Positions 10,960-22,102 of a stretch of DNA of 64,000 nt are shown here, in pieces (the first letter of the stretch is position 1; the number at the start of each line of letters is the position of its first letter). The DNA is taken from positions 1-64,000 of the forward strand of contig WIXG01000204.1 of assembly GCA_009869945.1 (NCBI GenBank), written 5' to 3'. Below the pieces are notes generated by a model that had not been told where the DNA came from, made no database searches, and was given only the letters and a program-made list of their open reading frames with translations. This DNA comes from Mesaphorura yosii (lineage: Eukaryota; Arthropoda; Collembola; Poduromorpha; Tullbergiidae). The position numbers were made by a program, and so were the translations under genes.

Positions 10960-11551
10960 ATGGATTCCAGAAGGATTGTAAGTTTAGCATCCGACATATT
11001 AAATCCGACGTACTTGATTCGAAGCAGCTCAAACGTGTGTTTTCTGTCTACAGACCGGTACCATTGTGATCCTCTTGTACATGAGTCTCGTACCCTTTCT
11101 GTTAAGATCGGACGCATACGCCGAGGAAATTCAGCAAACTCCGATGAAGGATGGGCGTCGGATCTTCAAATTTTTCAACCCCATTTATTGGTTGCCACCA
11201 TTCTACTTCCAAATTGGAAATCGACAGCAGCAGCCGTACCCCCGTCCACCAGCATACCCACCAGCATACCCACCAGACATGTACTACGGGTATGGACACG
11301 GTGGAGGCGGCGAATGGATGGGTGGCATGAGTGAAGGAGGCAAGAGCAAGGAGAAGGAAAAGAAGCCGAAGGCTCCGGAACCGGAGCCACCCAAAGGCGC
11401 CGAGCCTCCAGAAACACCACCAGTCATGAACTACTACAACGTGCAAAATTATAATAGTTACTACTCTTCGAATTCTGGCGGCTGCGGATGCGAATACAAA
11501 AGACACTGCGATTGTGATTACGGCTACGACGAGTACGAGTACGTCGAATAA
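10960..11551 (+). CDS. Secreted Pro/Gly/Tyr-rich protein
   Basis: A tiny first coding exon (10960-10977, MDSRRI) ends at GTAAGT and joins in frame to 11054-11551 behind TCTACAG, giving about 171 residues. The join completes a textbook signal peptide: MDSRRI followed by TGTIVILLYMSLVPFLL and an AYA cleavage site near residue 29. The mature part begins with a short ordered-looking piece (FKFFNPIYWLPPFYF), then PPAYPPAYPP, a Gly-rich patch, a Lys/Glu/Pro-rich charged stretch and a Tyr/Asn/Ser-rich tail with a small Cys cluster (GGCGCEYKRHCDCDYGYDEY). Composition resembles cuticle, silk or adhesive matrix proteins, but no known domain is visible, so the role is inferred. AATAAA at 11547-11552 overlaps the stop codon. 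Confidence 0.72.
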
Positions 11552-14500
11552 ATGCGCTGTTAACTGAATCCAAACGGATGACTCAAATGCGTACCTTCGT
11601 CTGTGCGCTTTTGTAATCTGCTCAATGATCAGAGCTGTGGCTGCGGCTCAATTTACCTCGGGTGAAAGAAGAAGCGCTCCGACTCAAGTACATTTCACTT
11701 GTCGGGCACATTACATTAAATGTGACGGTGAACAGATCATAAAATGACAATCCTTCAGAAATCTCGTATCAATAGAGCGCAATTTACCAATAATGATCTC
11801 ACAAGTGGCGACGTTGTGCACATTTTACAATTGTGCGCGTGCCTCATTTCAACACAATACACTGTATGATTTATACTCTGATTTGAAGAATATGCACGGT
11901 TTCATCTCGTCATTCAACATTCATATCAGGGTACTTGAGCCAGAGTCGGTTCGCTGCATGTTATTGTCTCTTCAAGCTTGACTGCGCTGTGCAGTTCGAC
12001 TCTTGAGAAGGAAGCACAATTTTTCCATCGAACCAAATTTCAAAATTTGAGGAGCAATGGTCAAGAATGTGATCAAGTCAATTTCGGCCGAGAAAATCTC
12101 GTACTTTTGCACGAAATATGGACACTGTACTATAATCTCTACGACGTACGTAAATGCTGACGAACACGCGGCACGTGTCCACTGAAATCTGAATTTGAGA
12201 ACAGCTGTACTGTGTACAGTCCCACAAGCATTGTTTTGCGGCACTGCGAACAATGCAATTTGCATCTTTGTTTACGCTGCTGTTGAGATGACGTTATTCA
12301 CTACTATTTTGTAAGGCCAATGGATCCTGGCCACTCATTAGCATGATGAAATTGAACACAAATAATGGACTCTGCACTCCTCGAAACAGATCTGCGTCAG
12401 CGGATGGAATTGTAATGGACGAAGGTAAACAAATTTGCGTCCAATGTTCGTGTATTTGCTCGTGTTCGCGTTTCTGGTCAAGTAACTCAATAAGAGCTGC
12501 ACTTTGTTTCTATGCGAACGCAAAGTGCGGTGCGGTGAGGTGCAGTGTACCGTACTTTAATGCGGTGAAATTGAATTTAGTGAACTGTACATGGATTTCA
12601 TCACTGCATTCGTGTAAGTATATCATAACAATAAAGTACACGATTCGCAAGAGAGATCAGAGGATGTAAAATGCAAACAAAATTTGATATTTCGAGTGGG
12701 CGAATGCTTTCAGCAGATCAGCAACAAAGAAGGGGCACGGGAACGGAAAATGTCTCAACAATCGTAAATCGTAAGATACTCGGGAACCGAATGCTAACAA
12801 ATTCATTCGTGTCAAGCCAAATATCCAATTAGCATTTGTGAACGTCTTCCTCAGCCTTCGTCGTCTAACATTTAGTATGGAGTGCCATGTCTCATATTTC
12901 CCCGCGCAAACACGATCTGCACGTGACGGGGCGAGCCATAAATCGGTGTCAAACGAAACAAGTTGATTGGGGAAGTTACGCACTCGCTTCTGATTACAGT
13001 TTTACATCACGTGCATGGCGCGACTGGTTGAGATTTTTGTGAATTATTCTCATTTAGGACCGGCAGTAGACGGACGAATTGTGGTGATGATGTAAAAGTA
13101 AAGTGCTACTGCAAGCAGTAAACGAGTAAACAGTACGCAGCGCAGTGGTAAAGTTCACACTTTAAATAGCGAACATAAACACAATTTTACGTCGTTCGCA
13201 CTTCACACGAGAGCACCGAGCGGAACGAGAGGAAAGACTGCCTGCGTATCTTTGGAAAAGGTCTTACTGGTTCATAAATGCTTTAATTACGGAACGCATC
13301 TGTCTTGAGCCGCCTGTGTCTGTGTCCCATTATTTTGCCAATGATTTAAAATACGCTGTACTACAATTCATCCTGTAATATGTGAATGCTTCGAATGCGA
13401 ATGAAAATGAAAAGCTCTTTTGTTCCATGAAGGGCGAATACAAAGCCATAAATTCTGAGTCATGCATTTCAAAGAATTGCGACAGTCATCTCGTACTGTG
13501 GATCTGCTCGGTGCATCTCCGTGTCTCCAATGAGAGATTTATATCTCGCACTGACCTTTTGTTCATAAACCAGAGAATAATAGACTCACGCCTAAATTTT
13601 CGGATTCCGGTAATGCTCCTTTGAATTATGAGCGTGCTAAAAGATTTAATTACCCAAGTGCAGTGCTGCAAATGCTCGGCGGCGGTGACAGAAACAATGG
13701 CAGGATTAGAGTGCGGGACTCTAAATCACGGAATCGGAATTGTTCACTAATGCGGACTTTGATCTAGAAGGCTTTGAATTTAGACGGAATTATTTGGTGT
13801 CTTTGATTAATCTTTGTTCCTGTGTTCCTTCATCGCATGAGACCTGAAAGACGTAGACAAGATGAAAGCGCAATTGTTTGTACCTTCACTTGCATGAGAA
13901 TCTGAACCAGAATCTGCAGCAGGATAAAGATGCAATTGTACTCATTTCTTTGCTATGGAAATGAATACTGAATTCCACATGCTACTATTCTGCACCGAAT
14001 AAATCATTCTTCTACTCCCGCTTTTGCCTCCACGCTTCGTTTGTTCTCCAATTTATTTTAAGGCAATTAATTCATTTTTATTTTTGCTAGTTTCTAGCGC
14101 TTTCAACTGCGACACTTTTCTCGAACCTCGGCGTACGGTAAATGAGTTGTCGCATGAATGAGTGATTATCTCCATTTACGCTAATTAGCATCTTCTGCTG
14201 TGTGTGAAGGAGAAGCAGACGCATTCAAAGAGAAAGTCAATTTGGAAAGCAATTAAAGTCACTCAAGTCGGAGTCACGAGAAAGGAGGCGAGCTCTATTT
14301 TTATTATTTTAGAGAGAAAATTCATCACCCTGGAGTCAGCCCATGATGAAGTTAATCAAGTGCTTTCATTTCAGCGTGAATGAGCGATTTCTCGAATTCC
14401 TCGCGTAGCAATTAGTCGTCTACAAACCCCCTCAAGACGTTTATGCCAGCGGCAGCGGAATTAAGGAGACTTCTTCCAAGTTGGCCATGCTCGTGGTTCA

Positions 14501-17500
14501 TCCTTGTTTGTTCCCTCATCAGCTGTTTTACTACGAATTTTTACATCAGAAATACTCCGAAATGTGTCTGGAAGATGTTTTCATCTGTCAAGAGGAGCAG
14601 AGGTCATTGCAAGTTATGGCTCGCCAGCTCGCGTAACGTTTACTACATTTATCATCTCCGATTTCTTTTTGGCTGTTACATTGACATGGACATGTATACG
14701 CGTATGCAAGTATTTACTTGTACTTTTCGTGTTTTAATGCTGCACCCTGACTCCTATTTCACGATCACCAGTGTGGAGACAAGTGCTTTGCTTCTAGACT
14801 GCAAGCACAGCAACAGCGCACGTTGCACCTGCAACAGCCTCGTGCAAGCACTCCAGTCCCAACTAATGTTTATGTTTATGGATTTCCGAAATCTGAATCC
14901 TAATTCACTGGACTGCAATAATAAACATTACGAGTTGGATTATGTTTCGAAATAAATTAGCGCTCTGTACACATCTTGACGCATGAAAAGCATAACGATA
15001 TGAGTGTGTTATGAATTAGTGGGATCGTGGCAGGCATCAGCTCGCTCTGCTCCCAATCTAATTACTCACCCCACTTGTCCTTTTGCCTTCAGTCGTCTGC
15101 TCTCTACGCTCAGAGTTTTAAATTCATATTCATTCGTGATCCGCCTGGAATCGATCATCCGTAATTAAGGGTCAGGTGTTCCAGAACAAGCAACAGCACT
15201 CGCAGCCAATTGTAATCTCCCCTCGCCGGGAAATTGTTACCTGCTCTACTGCTGCAATGAAATGTCATGCTTCGTCGGTAATCTGGTCAAGATCATCGGC
15301 CACGTGCGCCCGCCTGACTGGCTATTAATTCGACTGAGGTGCCTAAACTTGTGCACTAGTTCAAATACTGCTGTTCATGATTGGCATAAATTATTCATTT
15401 ATCATTAAACTGCCTTCTGCTGCAATAATTCCAAATTCCAGCTACATGAGGCATGATTACCACTCCAAACGCATATGAGATGGGGTGAGTCATTTACACA
15501 TTCACAATATGTGAAGTAAGCTGGAAGTATGGAAGTCGACGTGAATAGCTTGCGTACCAAAGCGCAAAGATTACAGACTCTCGCTGCTCTTTGTGCTCCG
15601 GGTCTGTCGGTTTGTGCAACTTTTGCCATCTCGTAGTTGCAAGCCAATTAATGCACAAGAACTGCTAAAACAAAAGTTGCTGCTTGATGTGGTTGGGCTT
15701 GAAGCAAGTGTCTCAGCCGGGCGACGGCGTCTTTACTGAGAATTGCATGTTCAGTTTAGCCTAAAATAGCTCAGGCTGTAATCACACTCACCAGAGAAAG
15801 AAAAAGGCAGGGACACCTGCACTTGTTGGCCTTAATTTGTCTCCTAGCTCACCCCAATTATTCGTCAAATTCACCAGAAATTTGTCAGATGCAAAAAATC
15901 TTGCTTTCCATGAACGAATTCAACGCGCTGAACGAGACGCATCACACGCAATGCTTTGGGCCATCTGTGTTCATGTTTATCCTGCAGTTGGCAATAATCC
16001 TGCTTTACGCTTTCGTGACTCGACTTCCAATTGAGTTATTAGACCACGCATTTTATTTTTGTCATCATTGAATCATTATTCGCCCTAATTTTGTATCCAC
16101 CTCGCATGATTGGGCAAAACCCTTCGTCTATGCAACGGATAATTACAAAGTCATTATGCTAATTGTGTTTGAGATGGGATCAATCGTGTGGGAGGAGAAC
16201 AGTTGACAAATGCGGATTAATTTGGGACCCAGTTGACAAGAATGAGTTCACTTGGTGAAAGGGGAAACAAGAAAGGGTTCGGTACCAATCGAGGTACTCA
16301 AAGGAAATAAAAAAACTTATCACAGCAAAGAGTCTTTACAAAAATTACTCGACCTCGGCCTTTTATGATTTCTGCCGTCATGTGTGTCGTGGCAACATGC
16401 GCTACGACAAAGATCCCACTCAGTTAGCACTGAAATGCACTGCACAGGCATGTGGGATGTGACTTCATCAGAAGTCAGAATACAAAAGAATTGAACTCTG
16501 CGAGTACAAAGAGTAATAAAAAATGCTGAAGACATTTCAAGATTAAAACCGGTATAAAATCACGCATTTCCATGAAGTGATAATTTCAAGTATTTTGTGC
16601 TTTCTCGGGTTGCCCCTCACGGAGCCCGTGTCGTGAAAGTGAAACATTTAATTATTCGAAGGGCGAGAATGCATTTAATCACTCCAACTTGTAAATCAAA
16701 TTAGTTAACAAAGCTTGTTATCGAGTTTCAATTATGTCACTGACAAATGCGAACCCATTTTGTCAACGTCGTCTGCAGCGCAGTACACATTATTCAAGAG
16801 TCAGCAATGAGATGGAAATGAGAGCAGCCAATGAACGCCAGAAATCAGTTCGTTTCTTATTTGTAAGTCTTGCCACGTTGCGATAAACTGAAGCAAGAAA
16901 GTATGCAGCTTTTTTAGCATTCATACCGCTTTTACAAATGATTCTCATTTGTTACGCTGGTGCTGTGACTGTGACGCAGCGATTACAATTTACATACATT
17001 TGAAGGCTTGAGAAGGGTGAAATCGTGTTCACGCTGCTCCTTCATTCACTCGTCAACTACTGGACCTGGCTGAAGTTTTCAAGCGAGTGCGATCGAGTTG
17101 CATCCCAGAACCGAAGTTTACTTCCGCTTGACACAAAATCGTCGAAATTGTTCAGCTAATATTCAAATTGCCCTTTGTTTACTCACCGTAATACGGATCG
17201 TCGGAATTTTATTATGCAAAATATAGCCCACACGAATCCCAAATGACATGGTGCGAGTCCAGCAGCATCCAATTGTCCAGATTAAGCTTACCATGGCGGA
17301 AAGTCAACTTCAACATTATTTCCAGCTCGTGCCAATTTGATCCGATAAAGTGCCAGGGGTGGGACCCGATGGGAACTGAAAGTGAATTGCCCGGTACGAA
17401 GGGTCGACGCGACGATGGAAACATGTTCATAATCGGAGAGTTGCTATTCAACCCTTTCAGAGATTATATTCGGACTGGACATCGAAAGTTCCGAATTAGA

Positions 17501-20500
17501 AAGGATTACGAGCTTATGTGGGATGATAATCTCGGCCAGAAGTGAGAATTCCTGCTCTTTTCGGTCTGTGTAAGTTAAAACATCAACTTAATCATAAATT
17601 CTCAGGATGTAGTTCAGAATTCCTTGAATCCCGTCGTGTGGCCGCACATGAATAACATGACGTAGTTTCAAATCTGCTCATTATCGAGATTAATTTAAAA
17701 GTTTCGTCTTCCATGTGGAATTTTGCGTCGTATTGTTCAATTACATTCAATTCAGAGTTCACATGGAATGCATCACAGAGCGGTGACATTCTAATGATAA
17801 TAAAAGCCGAGTCGCAAATTGAAATGAATTTTGGTAATGTTTCCGTCCTCAACTTTGTCAAATGAAACCGTACAATCGACCTGTGCATTTGCCACACATG
17901 TGGCGCACAAACATAAAAAGACGGCGAGTAATTTGAGTATTTTAGGCCCGATGACTTTCTCTTTGACTTTACGATTACTCATTCAGGAAGAAGAAAATTA
18001 CTTGAGACGGCGGACGAGAGAAAGACACGGGAAGGGAAGACTGCGAGAGTTCAATTCAATCTCTGATTTTTATTTACATTCGGAGCTCAGGAGAATAAAA
18101 TAAAATAAACCTTCTCCTTTTGTGTTTTGTATTGTAAAAAGACATTTCTTTTTCATTCCTTTTGTCGTTTGTATTGTGTGCAGTCGGTGCACCGAACAAA
18201 TGAGAGATCTTAATCTTCGTTCTCATTTCGTCTTCCGCACTATTACCTTGCAACTTACTTTTATGCGAGTAGAAGAAAGTGACTCGAGTAATCTCATCGC
18301 CTCTGTGTTGCCTTGGATGATACGAGAAAGTTAATTCAGAACTTTTTTCTGTGTTGCACTTTTCGAGTGCAATTTTTCCACAGTCTGGTTCAGTTTCTCC
18401 TAATGAAGTGATGAAATGCGCAAAGTTTATATTTGGTGACCACAATATTCGAAGTGAAGGCGACCACCTCATTTACCCACAAGTTCAAGTAACAGCACAA
18501 TCAAAAATCATGCATGCATTTGGCAGGACAATTTGCGCTGCCGTAAACACTGCCTTGCAAGTAATTTTCATGATTTGCATTTGGAATAGCATTGGGACAA
18601 CATTCTTCTTACGTTTTACGCCCATGCATGCTTCAGGACACGAAAGTGCAATTGAGGGTAAATCTTCAACCCTTCTTTCCTGAACAAATTGGCTCTGCAA
18701 TTCTCTCTTGTGCATCCAATTCATGACTTTAGTGAGTGACCTTTTGCTTATGTTGAGAATACACAGAATTACACTGGTGCCTGGCAATTATTTATTACGG
18801 CCAAGATTATGGTGTCTTTTATACCATTTTATCGGCTCTAAGTTCTGATTAATGTAAAGCAATATTGTTCATGACAGTCGAAGTGGACGAACGTAAAAAT
18901 TAATGTCCTAAAGCGAGACTCGCTTTATTACACCATCCCGCACTTGAGATGAGAACCGCTGTCATTCTCCTGCAAGCCCACAATGTGTCCATGTGAAATG
19001 GGAAAGGTAGTGCACATAAAGTTGTTGCCGAGTAAATTGCGAGTGGTATGTCCACCAACGGCACACGATTCTGTGCGATTTGATAATGGCTGGCCATAAC
19101 CATTTTACATTTGCTCCATTCTCACAATTATCAGAACCGTTGGACAAAGTGATTTTATCAAAGCGGTAATAAATACGAAGATGAAAGTATCCGATGGTCT
19201 AATTACCGAACCCGAGACCGACCAAATCGACTTGCAGTTTGAATGTCGCGGCCGTAGAAAATTCCACTTTTGCAATTCAGAGATCGGGATGGTCCCACGA
19301 GAATGTAAAAGCGAGACAGTATTTTTGCAAGCATGCCTCGCTTCGCATTATCATGATTCATTTTGCAGTTCGCCAAAATAACGACAGAGCGTGGAAGTGG
19401 AAGACTGAAAATATGATTATTGCATTGGTATCGTACTTTGATGACGACTCTTTATTTTCGCCTATGATAATTCATAAATAAATAAAATATGATCACATCT
19501 TCGTGGTCTCGACGTTGCGACACTTTTTGCTTCTGCCAGTCGTTTGCTCACTTTTAGGTCCAGGTCGTAAATATTATTATCGCTGCGTCCATAACCGTAA
19601 AGCAGAAGATGAAGATGGAAGAGTAAATGGCAGGACCGAAAGTGATGGTGATATGATGACACAGTTAATACTATTATTCTTGCCAGACATAAAATGTGCC
19701 GAGGAAACTTTATTACGGAATCGGACTGTGAATGACGGTCGCATTTTATTCAACCATCAGATTATTACGTCGTACTTTCTTTCCGGAAAGCTTGTACCCA
19801 ATTGCCTAACTTTCGTATCCGAATTGGAGTCATTCTGCAGAATGGGCAGGCTTGACAGACGGTGAAACTATTACGAAGCTGCATGAATAATTGATACGGT
19901 CACTTGTGAGCCGAAGATGAAGAGATTATTTATGCACAGCGGTACTGCAATGTAATCACTTTCCGAGGTCACAACGCGTGCTCGAGGGCGAGGGTGGCGA
20001 GCAAGTGGCATGAGTTTTGGGTTCCACGCACGGAGAGAAGGCACAAGTGTTTGATGAGGGAGGATAGATTTGAATAATTGCACCGAGTGGTGAAACAATT
20101 ACGCATCTGACACACAATGATCAGAATATTATTAAAAGGCTGATGAGCTGCTTCGGTCATGAACCACATGCAATAATTAAATGCGTCCATCGCCAATCAT
20201 CAATAATGTATATTGTTGCTACTTGTAATTCATGAACAACGATCAAGCAGCTGACGCCTAAATTGGATAGCACGAGCTAGCTTCGCGTAGTTAACCTTTA
20301 TGTGGTTAGAACAGACTGGAAAACGTGCCAATTTCGAGAGTTTCCAAATTTCAAGCCAATTGTTGACCTTTGCAGGCTAAATAATTCCCATTCTATTTGT
20401 CCACTTCTTTCTAATCTCTACGATTGTTTCCAGTATTTGGTAACTTAATAATTGAATCTTTTCATAATTCATAGCAGTGCAATCGCTTTAACAGCAGCAT

Positions 20501-21329
20501 CCTCGTAATTCTGGCGTCCATTATTCTCTTGTTTATGAAGAAAGGGCCAGGACGGGGCATAAATCTCTCATCAGATAAAGAGGTGTGCAGTGCAGGGCAG
20601 TGCATCAACTGTACGGTGTAACAGTCACAAGTCGCAATTCTACAAAATACGTGGCTCGGTCGAAGTTTATGGTTTTGTGCATCAGGCTGTCATGGAACAA
20701 AAGAGCTTTTCACTCCCAGACGAAGATCCTGACTCCACTCTTCTTTTTCTGAACTTGAACCACTTGAACAGATCACAGCTCTCATAATTGTAATTTATGC
20801 ACACGACGCAGGACGCAACGGGGCATTGGTAATTATGAGCACGGATTTCGGAATCGCGTTCGCTGCAAGCAAGAAGATGAGGTACACGATACACGCACGA
20901 GGTGAGTAGCACAAAAGTGAGACTTTTGTGCCTCGGAATAATATTAGTTCAGCTTTCAGTATCATGTGCGTCGTCAGTTTATTTTTACACCGATGTTGGT
21001 GTCTGGCGGGGATTAAGTTGAGCCAGCCTGTTTGTCTTCTTTCCCTTCTCCAAATCTGTCCATGCTTTTGCTCTTCAGTTACCGTTTTTTGCGGAAGGGT
21101 GAACTTTGGTCGTCCCGTGCTTGGCTGTAGCCTGGCTCGGGCCTCGCACGCACAAATGCAGCGTATTACTTGCTCACGACTTAAACCACCGCGACCGTGC
21201 ACTTGACTCTCCAATTCTGGCTCAGCCACCGACCGGCAAGCAACGTGGAGTCTTTCATACCGCAAGTCAGATTTCGTGTCACAAGTGTCCAAGCTTCAGG
21301 TATTTGATTTGTGTAAACTCGTGCGCAAA
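11552..21329. other. Gene desert, about 9.8 kb
   Basis: No coding exon can be supported on either strand. Open frames reach 170 codons (14443-14955, plus) but have the Cys/His/Ser-heavy composition of chance frames and no companions. The DNA is AT-rich with many TAATTA and ATTA-type motifs and few simple repeats. No transposon, tRNA or array was recognised. It flanks the BH3-like gene on its 5' side, so long-range regulatory DNA is possible but not shown. Confidence 0.55.
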
Positions 21330-22102
21330 ATGGCAATTCCTCTCTACGTGCCTGAGGAGTACGGCCCACTGCCACAAGCCTCCGCAATCCAACAGTGCTC
21401 CAACAACCAAATTCGCCAACTGGTGTCCCGAAAATCGTTCTTGCAGCGACTGATCCTGGAATTGTGTTCAATTCACCAAGAATACTGCGCCGCAAGTGTT
21501 CAACGTGCAGCGAATCCATCAGTCGCTGGTCCAGGTTCACCCGACGTCAACAACAACACCAATTTCACGTTTCCACCAGTGGGAGATGCCGCGCCAGGGT
21601 CAAGGGCATCATGTACGCCTTCATCAAGCAGGAGGAGACGGCATCAAGCTGGAAAAGATGGACTTCCTGATCTCGCAACCTGCCATCACGATCTCATGGA
21701 ACCACTGACAGCCACCGCCGCTCCCAACGATCTCGCCCTGAAACCACTGGTCGAGGAGAACTTTACGACTCTTGGATTCAAGTTGAGACAAATTGCAGAC
21801 TCATACGCTCAAAAGGTAAACAGCGTTTGCAAAATTTCTATTTAATCCAAAAATTAATTGGCCATCATTCGAAGCAGTATGCAATTGAGCGCTGTTTTTA
21901 ATTTCTACGTACTTCTGTTTGCTTGCAGGCATCAAAGAAAGGTGGTAACAACTCTGGGCACCATGCTGAAAGAGCACAATCAAGGGGAAAGTTACAGCCG
22001 CAGCGATTACGCCGACGATTTGCAGTGTCCTCACTTTTTGCAATATCAGCTGTGACGGTGGCAGCGGCAGCGGCAGCGTTCGTGTTCATCAAACGGGAAT
22101 GA
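21330..22102 (+). CDS. Candidate BH3-only-like tail-anchored protein
   Basis: Two exons, 21330-21815 and 21929-22102, join at phase 0 (CAAAAG to GTAAAC; TTGCTTGCAG to GCATCAAAG) and give about 219 residues. Residues 148-159, LGFKLRQIADSY, fit the BH3 consensus exactly: hydrophobic, three any, Leu, two any, Ile, small, Asp, any, hydrophobic. It is close to the BH3 of vertebrate BMF and BIM as I recall them. The last 25 residues are a tail anchor: SLFAISAVTVAAAAAAFVF followed by IKRE. The rest is low-complexity and shows no Bcl-2 fold (no BH1 NWGR or BH2), so if real it is BH3-only. Inferred role: a mitochondrial or ER-membrane apoptosis trigger that binds Bcl-2 proteins. No dynein light-chain motif (KxTQT) is seen. 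The motif is short, so chance resemblance is possible. The start is the first ATG after a stretch with acceptor-like sites. AATAAA lies at about 22317. Confidence 0.55.

Noticed and set aside
10700-10978. A 93-codon frame before the secreted-protein gene
   Set aside because: No protein features; the real first coding exon of the secreted protein starts at 10960 in a different frame.
14443-14955. A 170-codon plus-strand open frame with a hydrophobic start
   Set aside because: Composition is Cys/Ser/His-heavy and irregular, no domain or companion exon fits, and a frame of this length is expected by chance in a 10 kb desert.
20795-21292. A 165-codon minus-strand frame just upstream of the BH3-like gene
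   Set aside because: It has no recognisable domain, and its Arg/Cys-rich composition suggests the reverse complement of the leader region of the plus-strand gene.
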